The notes: a model not told the origin generated them from the letters alone. 64,000 bases of DNA from Chlorobiaceae bacterium (GCA_013334335.1 JAAXXR010000002.1:19126-83125), one strand, 5' to 3'. Numbered from the stretch's first letter, positions 19,492 to 29,720 are shown. Numbers and translations are program-made.

Positions 19492-20736
19492 TCAGGACCC
19501 GGTTCTGCTGTTCAACGCCGTGTCGAGACCGTAACGTTTTGCCAACACCTGGACATGTTCCGGTACGAGCAGGTCGAACTTTTCAGGGTTGTTGAGCCTG
19601 ACGAAGCAGTAGTTCCTCAAAGCGTGGATATGGACCGAGTATCGGGCGAACTCCGTGCCGAACGGACCGAGCACCTGGCCGACGAGGCACAGCGCGTTTC
19701 CTGCCAGTCGCGGCATCGGTTTGCGTTTGAGCATCGATTGCGGATAGAGGAGCGGTTCAAGGGTAGTCTCCAGTCCGGCTTTCACTGAACGTTCCGCATC
19801 GCCGCGCTTCTGCTCGGGAGCGGTCTCCACCTCTTTTGAAATCAGCTCGAAAAGGCGCTCCCCCCTGTCTGTCCGGATCGTCATCCACTGCAGTTTCCAG
19901 TCGCGGCTGAATGGTGCGCCGAAATAGCCGACGGTAAGGTCGGCCAGGCCGTTGGTGTAATCGAAACAGCTCATGCAGCTGTTGGCGAAGACGCCCGGCC
20001 TGACCACATCCGGCGGCAGGCAGAAGAACGGTATCTTTTCCGTATCGCCTCCGGCATGCCGGAGGTGCACCCGGTAGTCCTGCATGAACTCCATGCTCGT
20101 GATGCTCTCCGGGCTCCTGCTGATCAGGCTGAGCACCCAGCGGAGGTGGTCCGCTTCGAGGTTGTCGGTGCAGGGGATGCCGACCACGAAGAGCTCCATA
20201 CCCTCAAGATGCGGGTTTCGGGCGTGGAAGTCCCTGATTGCGTGCACATGGCAGGGCGCACCGATGACGAGCACCTTCTTGAGGCCTTTTCTCCACGCAT
20301 CATGCAGTGCGGTGAGGGTGGGCGAGAGGACCGGTTTGTTTCCGCGGCCCTCGAGTACCGCCGATGGGGTCGTGGCCAGGGCTGCTTTCGGATGCATCAT
20401 GCTGCCGTGCAGGGTGAGCACCCCTTCGACCAATCCGGTTTCGATGGCGCCGAGGGCGATCCGGGTGATGATGCCGCCCCATTGCGCCCCGTCGACCGGC
20501 CGCTTCATTCTTGCGTTGAAACGGCGCAAGGAGATGCCGAAGGCGAGTTCGTCATCGTCGTGCGGATCCCTTTTCCGCCCGAAGAGCCGCTCTTCGTGTT
20601 TTCCGAGCCAGCCGGTATTGAAGACGCAGCTCTGCAGGCTCTCCTGTACCGGCCAGGCGTCGCCCATGCAGAGACCGCAATGGCTGCAGAGTTTTTCGTT
20701 CAGGCGGGGGGTGGCTATTTTCGGCGGAAGTTCCAT
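19492..20736 (-). CDS. bciB: 3,8-divinyl (bacterio)chlorophyllide reductase, BciB type (FrhB family)
   Basis: 414 aa; CSHCGLC, GAQWGGIITRIALGAIETGLVEGVL, GIPCTDNLEADHLRWVL, SPESITSMEFMQDYRVHLRH, NSCMSCFDYTNGLADLTVGYFGAPF; matches cyanobacterial BciB as I recall it. Confidence 0.85.
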   Translation of the reverse strand: MELPPKIATPRLNEKLCSHCGLCMGDAWPVQESLQSCVFNTGWLGKHEERLFGRKRDPHDDDELAFGISLRRFNARMKRPVDGAQWGGIITRIALGAIETGLVEGVLTLHGSMMHPKAALATTPSAVLEGRGNKPVLSPTLTALHDAWRKGLKKVLVIGAPCHVHAIRDFHARNPHLEGMELFVVGIPCTDNLEADHLRWVLSLISRSPESITSMEFMQDYRVHLRHAGGDTEKIPFFCLPPDVVRPGVFANSCMSCFDYTNGLADLTVGYFGAPFSRDWKLQWMTIRTDRGERLFELISKEVETAPEQKRGDAERSVKAGLETTLEPLLYPQSMLKRKPMPRLAGNALCLVGQVLGPFGTEFARYSVHIHALRNYCFVRLNNPEKFDLLVPEHVQVLAKRYGLDTALNSRTGS

Positions 20737-20990
20737 GTGCTGACGGCATCATATGGTTGACGATACGAGCGTAACAATATAAAATAAATAGATGCGCCCC
20801 AAATGGGGGTAAACCCGTCCGGCCGTTCACGGGGAGCGAATTATTTCGTTCATTGAGTGGAGGCCTGCCTTGTTCTGCCGGAATTGCCCGTTCGAAAGAA
20901 TTGCCTGGATGGTACGGGGCGAAGCGACGGGATTCAGCTCTCTTTATCACTACTCCCGGCACGCTTGCCGGGGAAACCGAACCATGTCTT

Positions 20991-21518
20991 ATGTCATCAT
21001 ACCCGAGAAGTATCGTCGATCTGAGGGTCTGCGCCCTTTGTGTACAGGAGGGGCATGTCCTCCTGGTCGAGCATCGCAGCTTCGCTGCCGGAGACCCCGG
21101 TTTGCCGGACAGCTACTGGATCCTCCCCGGAGGTGTGGTGGAGCGAGGAGAGACCCTCGAGGAGGCGGTGAGGCGGGAGATGGTCGAGGAGACCGGGCTT
21201 GAGTGCCGTGTCGGCGGGATGATCTTCGTCAAGGAGCTGCTCTATCCCCATCCTGGCCTGTCGGGAGCGGTGCCCGGAAGCAGGCATCACTCGGTCTCGC
21301 TGGGATTCCACTGCGAAGTCACCGGCGGCAGGCTCATGACCGGCCGGGATCCGGAGTTCCCCGACGACCGGCAGGTGATTCTCGAGACGAAATGGCTGCC
21401 GCTTGCCAGTCTGGATGGTTACCATCTCTATCCCCCGTTTCTTCCAGGGTTCATCGAAACCGGACTCCGGAAGGGTTTCGAGACCCTCTGCCCCGAATTT
21501 TTCGACTCCCGGCTCTGA
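20991..21518 (+). CDS. NUDIX hydrolase
   Basis: Nudix box GGVVERGETLEEAVRREMVEETGLE; start at MSSYPRSIVDLRV. Confidence 0.88.
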   Translation: MSSYPRSIVDLRVCALCVQEGHVLLVEHRSFAAGDPGLPDSYWILPGGVVERGETLEEAVRREMVEETGLECRVGGMIFVKELLYPHPGLSGAVPGSRHHSVSLGFHCEVTGGRLMTGRDPEFPDDRQVILETKWLPLASLDGYHLYPPFLPGFIETGLRKGFETLCPEFFDSRL

Positions 21519-21563
21519 AAAGAAAATCCGGGCTGCAGCCCGGAGATACACGCTTCAACCGCC

Positions 21564-21596
21564 CCTGGACCCCCGGCTCCAGGCCGGGGGTCCAGG
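21564..21596. terminator. Hairpin between convergent genes
   Basis: cctggacccccggc/gccgggggtccagg 14-bp inverted repeat with 5-nt loop; no T tract. Confidence 0.5.
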
Positions 21597-21602
21597 CCCG
21601 TT

Positions 21603-22481
21603 TCACAAATCGATGATCATGCCGAGCGAGGTAAAGCTTTCGGACTTGTTGAAATACATGCCCTGCCGGCTCATGCCGCTGAAGTAGTTGCAAGCCACCC
21701 TGACGTTGTCGATGCCAAGAGCCGTAAGCCGCATTCCTGCCTGCAGGTTCCAGGTGCCCCTGAATGCGTCGCTTTTTTCTTTGGCGCTGTCCCATACCGG
21801 GAGCAGCTTGAAATCCGCCGCCAGGTAGGCGTTGTAGGGAAGCCCCACTTCGGCGCCGGCCTGGAAGGCGTGCGGGCTGACGTCGCCGGGCAGGGTATGG
21901 AACATGTACTGGTAGCCGAGGTAGACTTTGCGGCCGGGGGCGCTCAACGCGGTCGTGAGGTTGATGAACTCGCGGCTGAAGGTGAACGGGATGGTGCCGA
22001 GCGGGGTCAGTTCAGGGTGCAGCCATGCACCGGTCGCATCGGTGTGGCCATCCTCGAAATGGGCCGAGATGTGGCTGAGGCGGAGTTTGGTGGTGGCGGT
22101 GTCAAATGGCAGGGAGCTGTCGCCGAGCTTGTGCTGCCAGGTGGCGTTGACACCGAACAGGTAGTCGATGGCGTCGACCGGGAACTTGAAGTTATTGGTG
22201 CGTTTCAGGAGTGACCAGGTGGCGAAATCGACACCGGCAGCGAAGGTTTTGCTCTCGTTCTGGTACAGGTCGGCCGACGTGCCGATGTCGAGCTGGAGCT
22301 CTTTTTTATCAAGCTTCGGCATGACGGCGATGTGGGGTTGCATCGGATCGGCCAGAAGTGGCTCGAACAGGGTGTTGAACGGGCGGACCGATGATTCGGC
22401 CATGGCTGCCGACAACGGGGTGAACGCGGTCACTGCGGCAAGCAGCGCGCTCGTGATCAGGGGAAGGCGGCGATGGTTCAT
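21603..22481 (-). CDS. Outer-membrane protein of unknown function (DUF1207-like beta barrel possible)
   Basis: Start at MNHRRLPLITSALLAAVTAFTPLSAAMA signal peptide; beta-strand-rich; C-terminal LGMIIDL. Confidence 0.6.
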   Translation of the reverse strand: MNHRRLPLITSALLAAVTAFTPLSAAMAESSVRPFNTLFEPLLADPMQPHIAVMPKLDKKELQLDIGTSADLYQNESKTFAAGVDFATWSLLKRTNNFKFPVDAIDYLFGVNATWQHKLGDSSLPFDTATTKLRLSHISAHFEDGHTDATGAWLHPELTPLGTIPFTFSREFINLTTALSAPGRKVYLGYQYMFHTLPGDVSPHAFQAGAEVGLPYNAYLAADFKLLPVWDSAKEKSDAFRGTWNLQAGMRLTALGIDNVRVACNYFSGMSRQGMYFNKSESFTSLGMIIDL

Positions 22482-22521
22482 GGTGTTGGGTGGTTCTCTG
22501 GTTGATGTGAGGTGAAACTGT

Positions 22522-23448
22522 TCATATCGACAGAAGCCGGTGCAGTACCGCCATGCGGACAGCCACGCCGTTGGTGACCTGCTCCATGAGCATGCTGCTT
22601 GAATAGCCTGGTGGCTGGATTCGGTCGGCAACGTGGTTGGAAATTTCAATCTCGCGATTTATGGGTCCCGGATGGAGGACGGGAAGGTGCTTGCGCAACC
22701 GGTCGAGTTTTTCGTCGGTCAGGCCGTACGTGGCCGAGTACTCCTGGAGGGAGGGGATATAACCTCCTGTCGCACGTTCGAGCTGCAGGCGCAGCACGAT
22801 GGCCGCATCTGCCCAGGCGATCGCCTCGTCGATGCCGGTGAAAACGCGGATGCCAAGCTGCGAGATTCCTCCGGGGAGCAGGGTCGCCGGCCCGCAGACG
22901 GCGATTTCAGCGCCAAGGGAGCTGAGCCCGAAGATGTTTGACCGTGCCACGCGGCTGTGGAGAATATCGCCGAGGATCATGATCTTGAGACCGGCGATCC
23001 TGCCAAAGTACTCCCTGAGGGTCAGGATGTCGAGCAGGGCCTGGGTCGGGTGTTCGTGAGTACCATCGCCGGCGTTGACTACCGGCCGGTCGGTGATTGA
23101 TGCCACGAAGTCTGCCGCGCCTGACGAGGGGTGACGCAGCACGAAAGCGTCCACCTGCATGGCTTCGAGGTTCCGGATGGTGTCCGAAAGGGTCTCCCCC
23201 TTGCTGACACTGCTCGAGGCTGCCGCGAAGCTCAGGGTGCTGGCCCCGAGGTGTCGGGCTGCGAGTTCGAATGAAAACCTGGTGCGTGTCGAATTTTCGA
23301 AAAAGACGAGCGCGATCCGCCGGTTCCCGAGGCGCGGAGGGAATGAGGGGTTCCCTTTTTTCAGGTCTGACCGGTAGCCTGCCGCCAGGTCAAGCAGGTC
23401 GTTGAGTGCGTTGGGCGACAGACCGTAGAGTCCTGTAAGATGTTTCAA
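22522..23448 (-). CDS. pyrB: Aspartate carbamoyltransferase catalytic subunit
   Basis: 308 aa; FFENSTRTRFSFELAARHLGA, NAGDGTHEHPTQALLDILTL, VLHPGPINREIEIS. Confidence 0.96.
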   Translation of the reverse strand: MKHLTGLYGLSPNALNDLLDLAAGYRSDLKKGNPSFPPRLGNRRIALVFFENSTRTRFSFELAARHLGASTLSFAAASSSVSKGETLSDTIRNLEAMQVDAFVLRHPSSGAADFVASITDRPVVNAGDGTHEHPTQALLDILTLREYFGRIAGLKIMILGDILHSRVARSNIFGLSSLGAEIAVCGPATLLPGGISQLGIRVFTGIDEAIAWADAAIVLRLQLERATGGYIPSLQEYSATYGLTDEKLDRLRKHLPVLHPGPINREIEISNHVADRIQPPGYSSSMLMEQVTNGVAVRMAVLHRLLSI

Positions 23449-23636
23449 AACTGAGTATTGATTTCTGATGGACGGCGCGTATATGCCGCTAAATTACAAA
23501 AAATTTGCGGATCATGCATTTGTGTCGGTCCGTACCGGTTTCGGGAGCACTGCAGCGTTATATCGTTGAGGCCTGTCGTGATTGCGCGCTTTTTTTGCTT
23601 TCTTTTCTTAACATGCTAACGAACTAACTTTCTGAC

Positions 23637-23978
23637 ATGCACGAAATGTCCATAGCGATCTCGATCGTCGATGCCGTAGCCGACAGGGTCTGCCAGGAAG
23701 GGTGCACTACGGTCAGCAGCATCGAACTCGTTGTCGGCCGTCTCTCTGGGGTCGAGGTCGAATCGCTTCGATTCTGTTTTGCTGCTGCAGCAGCCGACAC
23801 TTCCGCCGCCGGAGCCGAACTGCTCATCGTGGAGCGTGAGGCGGCAGGCGCGTGCGAGGATTGCGGCGCAGAATTCCCCATCGCGAGCTATCATGCATGC
23901 TGTCCCTCCTGCGGCAGGTTCAGGGTCAGGGTGACCTCGGGCGAGGAGCTGGCCGTTAAGTCAATAACCATCGAGTGA
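23637..23978 (+). CDS. hypA: Hydrogenase maturation nickel metallochaperone HypA
   Basis: 113 aa; MHEMSIAISIVDAV; zinc motif CEDCGAEF...CCPSCGRFRV. Confidence 0.93.
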   Translation: MHEMSIAISIVDAVADRVCQEGCTTVSSIELVVGRLSGVEVESLRFCFAAAAADTSAAGAELLIVEREAAGACEDCGAEFPIASYHACCPSCGRFRVRVTSGEELAVKSITIE

Positions 23979-24042
23979 AGGCGTCCGGAAGGATTTCCGG
24001 CCGATCATTCGAAACCCTTGAAATTCAACAGAGGATACTGTC

Positions 24043-24864
24043 ATGTGCGATACCTGCGGCTGTTCTTCCGGAGAGGGTGCGGTACTCCGCAAACCCGGTT
24101 CGGAAGGTTACCACGTTCATATCGGCGAAGACGCCGCTCACCAGCATCACCATCATGAACACGATGGTGGGCATGGTCACAGCCACGGCCACGAACACGA
24201 GCACCGGGAGGCGCGAAAGGTCGAGGTCGAGCAGGATGTCCTGCTGAAGAACAACCTGCTTGCCGAACGCAACCGCGGATGGTTCGAGGCCCGTCGGGTG
24301 CTGGCGCTGAACTTCCTGAGCTCTCCGGGTTCCGGCAAGACCACCCTCCTCGAAAAAACGATCCCCATGCTTGCGGGCGAGTGGCCGGTGGCCGTCGTCG
24401 AGGGGGACCAGCAGACCACCAACGACGCAGAGCGTATTCACGCCCTCGGCGTTCCGGTCATCCAGGTCAATACGGGCACCGGTTGTCATCTCGATGCCCT
24501 GATGGTGCAGCGCGCCATCCGCGAGCTCGACCTGAAGGGGCGATCCCTGCTCTGCATCGAGAACGTGGGCAACCTGGTCTGCCCGGCCATGTTCGATCTC
24601 GGCGAAGCCGCCAGGGTGGTCGTCATCAGCGTGACCGAAGGGGAGGACAAGCCCCTGAAGTATCCGACCATGTTCCATAGTGCCGATCTCTGCATCCTGA
24701 ACAAGACCGATCTGCTGCCCTACGTCGATTTCGATGTGGAGCGGTGCCGCGAGTACGCCATGCAGGTCAACCATCACCTCGAATGGCTCGAGGTCTCGGC
24801 CAGGAGCGGAGAGGGGCTCGACCGCTGGAAGGCATGGCTGACCTCCAGGCTGGAGAAGATCTGA
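24043..24864 (+). CDS. hypB: Hydrogenase nickel incorporation GTPase HypB
   Basis: 273 aa; MCDTCGCSS, His-rich HQHHHHEHDGGHGHSHGHEHEH, NFLSSPGSGKTTLLE. Confidence 0.96.
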   Translation: MCDTCGCSSGEGAVLRKPGSEGYHVHIGEDAAHQHHHHEHDGGHGHSHGHEHEHREARKVEVEQDVLLKNNLLAERNRGWFEARRVLALNFLSSPGSGKTTLLEKTIPMLAGEWPVAVVEGDQQTTNDAERIHALGVPVIQVNTGTGCHLDALMVQRAIRELDLKGRSLLCIENVGNLVCPAMFDLGEAARVVVISVTEGEDKPLKYPTMFHSADLCILNKTDLLPYVDFDVERCREYAMQVNHHLEWLEVSARSGEGLDRWKAWLTSRLEKI

Positions 24865-27167
24865 GCGGGTCTGCCCAGCAGGCTCCCGTAGATCCTTGCC
24901 GACGCCGGATCGAGGTCGGGGGCATCGTGCAGGGGGTCGGGTTCCGCCCCTTCGTCTGGCGGCTTGCCACCCGCTACGGGCTCGGGGGGTTCATCCGGAA
25001 TACCGCATCAGGGGTGCTTGTCGAGGTCGAGGGGGTTTCAGGACTGCTCGACCGGTTCACGAAAGCGCTGAGGTCCGAAGCCCCACCGCTTGCCCGGATC
25101 ACCTCTTTCGCATCGCTTGAGATCGAGCCGCTCGGCCTCTCCACCGGGTTCGAGATTGCCGGTTCAGCTGGTGGCGAAGCGATCGACACGATGATTTCGC
25201 CGGACATCGCGACCTGTGACGAGTGCCTTGCCGACCTGAAGGATCCCGCCGGTCGGCGTTACCGCTACCCCTTCACCAACTGCACGAACTGCGGGCCCCG
25301 CTATACCATCGTCGAGGGAATTCCTTACGACCGTCCCTTCACCACCATGAAAGCCTTCACGCTCTGCCCCGACTGCGAGCGCGAGTACCGGGATCCCGGA
25401 GACCGCAGGTTCCATGCCCAGCCCAACGCCTGCAAGATCTGCGGTCCGCAGGCTGAAATCGTGGCGGCCTCCGGTGTGCGGTGCTCAGTTCAGGATCCGG
25501 TGGCCTTCGCGGCCAGCCGGCTCGCCGCGGGCAAGATCCTGGCCGTCAAGGGTATCGGAGGTTTTCATCTCGCCGTCGATGCCTCCAACGACGAGGCCGT
25601 CCTGCGGCTGCGCCTGCGGAAGGGGCGGGAGGAGAAACCCTTTGCCGTCATGGTGCGTGACCTCGAGACGGCGCGTGCCCTCTGCATGGTTTCCGGCGAG
25701 GAGGAGGCGAGCCTCGTCTCGCCCGAAGCGCCCATCGCATTGCTCCTCAAAAAAGAGGCGTGCCATGTCGCCCCCTCGGTGGCCCCCGGCAACGACCGGC
25801 TGGGAGTGATGCTTCCCTACTCACCGCTGCACCACCTGCTCCTCGCATCGGCTCCCCCCGTTCTGGTCATGACGAGCGCCAACCTCAGCGAGGAGCCCCT
25901 GGCCGGCGACAACGGCGAAGCGATCGAGCGACTCCGCGCGATCGCCGACCTGTTCCTCATGCATGACCGCCCCATAGCCCAGCGTTGCGACGATTCGGTC
26001 GTGGCGCGCATGGCCGGCCGGATGCGCATGATCAGAAGAAGCCGTGGCTACGTTCCGGCGCCGCTCTTTCTTCTGGAGGGTGGGCCGTCGGTGCTCGGCA
26101 CTGGAGGCGAACTGAAGAGCGCGCTTTGCCTCTTGAAAGGCGCGGAGGCCGTCATGAGCCAGCATATCGGAGACATGAAGAACTACGAGGCGTACCGACA
26201 CTTCGATATTGTCGCGGAGAATCTACTCCGGATTTTCAGGACGGAGCCCGAACTGGTGGTGCACGATCTCCATCCGGCCTACATGACGACACAGTGGGCC
26301 CGTTCAGGAACCCGGCCGGTGCTCGGCGTTCAGCACCACCATGCCCACCTGGCATCCTGCCTGGCTGAACAGCGGTACGATGGGCCGGCCATCGGGATCA
26401 TGCTCGACGGTTCGGGTTACGGAACCGACGGCACGGTCTGGGGTGGCGAGGTGCTGGTCGGCGACGCGGCAGGGGCGGTCCGGTTCGCCTCGCTCGAACC
26501 GATGCCGCTGCCTGGCGGTGACGCGGCCGTGCGGCAGGTATGGAGAACAGCGCTCGGTTACCTCTACCGCAGCGGGGTGGATGCTGCAGGGTTTCACTGC
26601 GGCTCGGTCTCCGGAGCCGTGATGGTTCGGGAACTGCTGGAAAAAGGGATCGGATGTGCCGAGAGCTCAAGTTGCGGTCGCCTGTTCGACGCGGTTGCCT
26701 CGATCTGCGGCCTACGGCACGACGCGAGCTACGAGGGGCAGGCCGCGGTCGAGCTGATGCAGGCTGCCGGCGGCAGGATCTCAGCGGAGGGATTCAGCTT
26801 CGGCGTCGAACGTCGCAACGGCCGGTGGTCGCTGCTGGTCTCGACGATCGTCCGCGAAGCGGCTGGCGCGGTCCGCGCAGGCATGGATGCCGGAGAGGTC
26901 AGCCGGCGATTCCACCGGACGCTTTGCGGCATGTTTTCAGAAGTGGCCCGGATGGCCTATCTTGAGACGGGCCTGAAAACCGTGGCCCTCGGCGGCGGGG
27001 TGTTCCAGAACGCCCTCCTGCTCGAAACCCTGGTGCACGACCTCGAAGCCGGAGGGTTCAGGGTCCTCCTGCACGAAGCGGTGCCGGCCAACGATGGGGG
27101 CCTGTCGCTCGGCCAGGCGGCAATCGGCAGGGAGTATCTCAAGGGCAGTTACTGCGGCGTGACGTAG
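24834..27167 (+). CDS. hypF: Carbamoyltransferase HypF
   Basis: GIVQGVGFRPFVWRLA acylphosphatase domain; FTNCTNCGPRYTIV; VQHHHAHLASCLAEQ; start inferred at 24834. Confidence 0.95.
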   Translation: MADLQAGEDLSGSAQQAPVDPCRRRIEVGGIVQGVGFRPFVWRLATRYGLGGFIRNTASGVLVEVEGVSGLLDRFTKALRSEAPPLARITSFASLEIEPLGLSTGFEIAGSAGGEAIDTMISPDIATCDECLADLKDPAGRRYRYPFTNCTNCGPRYTIVEGIPYDRPFTTMKAFTLCPDCEREYRDPGDRRFHAQPNACKICGPQAEIVAASGVRCSVQDPVAFAASRLAAGKILAVKGIGGFHLAVDASNDEAVLRLRLRKGREEKPFAVMVRDLETARALCMVSGEEEASLVSPEAPIALLLKKEACHVAPSVAPGNDRLGVMLPYSPLHHLLLASAPPVLVMTSANLSEEPLAGDNGEAIERLRAIADLFLMHDRPIAQRCDDSVVARMAGRMRMIRRSRGYVPAPLFLLEGGPSVLGTGGELKSALCLLKGAEAVMSQHIGDMKNYEAYRHFDIVAENLLRIFRTEPELVVHDLHPAYMTTQWARSGTRPVLGVQHHHAHLASCLAEQRYDGPAIGIMLDGSGYGTDGTVWGGEVLVGDAAGAVRFASLEPMPLPGGDAAVRQVWRTALGYLYRSGVDAAGFHCGSVSGAVMVRELLEKGIGCAESSSCGRLFDAVASICGLRHDASYEGQAAVELMQAAGGRISAEGFSFGVERRNGRWSLLVSTIVREAAGAVRAGMDAGEVSRRFHRTLCGMFSEVARMAYLETGLKTVALGGGVFQNALLLETLVHDLEAGGFRVLLHEAVPANDGGLSLGQAAIGREYLKGSYCGVT

Positions 27168-27238
27168 GGACTGGTTCCCGTGCCAGTCCGATCCGTCTGA
27201 TCGGACTGATCGTTGAAAGAAGAAAACCATTGAAAACC

Positions 27239-27508
27239 ATGTGCTTAGCCATACCAGGGAAACTCATCGAAATCCGAGACGAGAACGGGCTGAAGATGGG
27301 CACTATCGACGTCAGCGGAACCCTGACCAAAGCATGTCTCGAGTATGTGCCCGACATTGCGATAGGCCAGTACACCATCGTGCACGCCGGCTTCGCACTC
27401 AAGGTGATCGATGAGGACGAGGCCGCCGAGAGCCTCAAGCTCTGGGACGAACTGATCAGGAGCGGTGCGTTCGACCTGGACAACGACCTGCCGTCATCCT
27501 CCATCTGA
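27239..27508 (+). CDS. hypC: HypC/HybG/HupF chaperone
   Basis: MCLAIPGKLIEI start motif; VGQ-like IAIGQYTIVHAGFALKVIDEDEA. Confidence 0.94.
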   Translation: MCLAIPGKLIEIRDENGLKMGTIDVSGTLTKACLEYVPDIAIGQYTIVHAGFALKVIDEDEAAESLKLWDELIRSGAFDLDNDLPSSSI

Positions 27509-27520
27509 CGTCGCTGCCCC

Positions 27521-28615
27521 ATGAGATTCATTGACGAATACCGCGATCCTGAGCGAGCCAGGGCCCTGCTCGAAGAGATACGGCGCGTGGCGTCGAGGGA
27601 GTGGACCATCATGGAGATCTGCGGCGGCCAGACCCATTCGATCATGCGCAACGGCATCGACCAGCTCCTGCCGTCGAACATCCGGCTCGTGCACGGTCCC
27701 GGTTGCCCGGTCTGCGTCACGCCGCTCGAGACCATCGAGCGCGTCCTTGCCATTGCATCGCGACCGGGCGTCATCATCACGAGCTTCGGCGATATGCTTC
27801 GCGTACCCGGCAGCACGAAGGACCTGTTCATGGCAAGAAGCGAGGGAGCAGACGTCCGCATCGTCTTCTCGCCGCTCGAAGCACTGCAGATCGCGCGTGA
27901 CCATCCGGATCGTGAAGTCGTCTTCCTGGCGGTAGGTTTCGAGACCACTGCGCCAGCAAACGCTATGGCCATCCGGCAGGCGGCTCGCGAAGGGATCGGT
28001 AACTTCAGTGAACTGGTCAGCCAGGTGACGGTGCCTCCGGCCATGCGGGCCATCCTGTCGTCGCCCGGCAACAGGGTGCAGGGATTCCTGGCCGCAGGGC
28101 ACGTCTGCGCCATCATGGGTTGGGAGGAGTACGAGCCGGTTTCCGCCGAATTCGGGGTACCGGTCGTGCCGGCAGGTTTTGAGCCGGTGGATCTGCTCGC
28201 CGGTATCCTGACGGTTGTCGAAATGCTCGAGGCCGGAGCGTCGGGCGTGAAAAACGCTTACGGCCGGATCGTCACGCGCGAAGGGAACCCTGAAGCCATG
28301 CGCGTCATGAACGAGGTGTTCGAAGTTGCCGACCGCCCCTGGCGCGGCATCGGCGTCATCGCCAAGAGCGGCCTCGTGCTGCGTGATGCCTTCCACCGGT
28401 TCGATGCCGAAAAGCGTTTCGACGTGGGGCACATCGCCCCCCAGGAGTCGCCGCTCTGCCGGAGCGGCGAGGTGCTGCAGGGGCATCTGAAGCCATCGGA
28501 TTGTCCGGCCTTCGGCCGCGAATGCACGCCATTGACCCCGTTGGGCGCCACCATGGTCTCGTCGGAGGGAGCTTGCTCCGCCTATTTCAAGTATCACCGC
28601 AACGCAACCCTTTAG
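27521..28615 (+). CDS. hypD: Hydrogenase maturation protein HypD
   Basis: 364 aa; [44 protein letters not shown]. Confidence 0.96.
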   Translation: MRFIDEYRDPERARALLEEIRRVASREWTIMEICGGQTHSIMRNGIDQLLPSNIRLVHGPGCPVCVTPLETIERVLAIASRPGVIITSFGDMLRVPGSTKDLFMARSEGADVRIVFSPLEALQIARDHPDREVVFLAVGFETTAPANAMAIRQAAREGIGNFSELVSQVTVPPAMRAILSSPGNRVQGFLAAGHVCAIMGWEEYEPVSAEFGVPVVPAGFEPVDLLAGILTVVEMLEAGASGVKNAYGRIVTREGNPEAMRVMNEVFEVADRPWRGIGVIAKSGLVLRDAFHRFDAEKRFDVGHIAPQESPLCRSGEVLQGHLKPSDCPAFGRECTPLTPLGATMVSSEGACSAYFKYHRNATL

Positions 28616-28617
28616 CC

Positions 28618-29655
28618 ATGCAACTCAGCTGTCCCGCCCCGATCCTCAGGCACGAAACCGTCCAGATGGCCCATGGAGCCGGAGGGCGGCTGTCTCAGGA
28701 ACTCACGGCACGGGTCTTCATGCCGCACCTGCGGAACCGCTTTCTCGACCAGCTCGACGACCAGGCGAAGTTCGATGTCGCCCCCGGCCGGATGGCCTTC
28801 TCCACCGATACCTACGTGGTCTCGCCCCTGTTCTTTCCCGGTGGCAATATCGGGGAGCTTGCCGTGAACGGCACGGTCAACGATCTGGCGGTCGGCGGCG
28901 CCGTTCCGCAGTACCTCAGCGTCGGTTTCGTGCTCGAGGAGGGGTTGCCGCTCGCCGAACTTGACACCATCGTGAAAAGCATGGCCGAGTCGGCACGAAA
29001 GGCCGGGGTAATGATCGTCGCAGGTGACACCAAGGTGGTGCAGAAGGGGCAGTGCGACAAAATATTCATCAACACCTCCGGGGTGGGTTATGTCCGGGAG
29101 GGGGTCGACATTTCCTGCCGCAACCTCTGTCCTGGGGATGCAGTCATCGTATCGGGAACGATCGGTGACCATGGCATGGCGGTCATGACCACCCGAGAGG
29201 GGCTCTCGTTCCAGAGCAGGATCGCAAGTGACACTGCCGCCCTGAACGGCCTCATCCATGCCGTGCTCGACGTAGTGCCCGGCGTGCATGCCATGCGCGA
29301 TCCCACCCGGGGTGGCGTCGCGGCGACGCTCAACGAACTGGCATCGTCGTCGTCCGTCGGCATCGAACTCGACGAAACTTCCATTCCGGTTCAGGATGCG
29401 GTGCGGGGCGCGGCTGAACTGCTCGGCATCGACCCGCTCACCGTCGCCAACGAAGGAAAGCTGCTGCTCATCCTGCCGGATGGCGTCGCCGCAACAGCGC
29501 TCTCCATCATGCATGCCCATGAATTTGGACATGACGCCGCGATCATCGGGCGGGTCGTGGAGGAGCATCCCGGCATGGTGGTCATGCGCACCCCCTTCGG
29601 CAGCCGTCGCATCGTTGAGATGCCGCTCGGCGAGCAGCTTCCGAGGATCTGCTGA
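28618..29655 (+). CDS. hypE: Hydrogenase maturation protein HypE
   Basis: MAHGAGGRLSQEL, AFSTDTYVVSPLFFPGGNIGELAVNGTVNDLAVGGA; C-terminal PRIC. Confidence 0.95.
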   Translation: MQLSCPAPILRHETVQMAHGAGGRLSQELTARVFMPHLRNRFLDQLDDQAKFDVAPGRMAFSTDTYVVSPLFFPGGNIGELAVNGTVNDLAVGGAVPQYLSVGFVLEEGLPLAELDTIVKSMAESARKAGVMIVAGDTKVVQKGQCDKIFINTSGVGYVREGVDISCRNLCPGDAVIVSGTIGDHGMAVMTTREGLSFQSRIASDTAALNGLIHAVLDVVPGVHAMRDPTRGGVAATLNELASSSSVGIELDETSIPVQDAVRGAAELLGIDPLTVANEGKLLLILPDGVAATALSIMHAHEFGHDAAIIGRVVEEHPGMVVMRTPFGSRRIVEMPLGEQLPRIC

Positions 29656-29658
29656 AAA

Positions 29659-29720
29659 CTGGGGTCAGGCCTTGCAAAATTTGCATTTTTTAATGCAAAT
29701 TTTGCAAGGCCTGACCCCAG
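29659..29720. repeat. 62-bp perfect hairpin (29-bp stems, 4-nt loop), REP/BIME-like
   Basis: ctggggtcaggccttgcaaaatttgcatt-tttt-aatgcaaattttgcaaggcctgaccccag. Confidence 0.85.
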
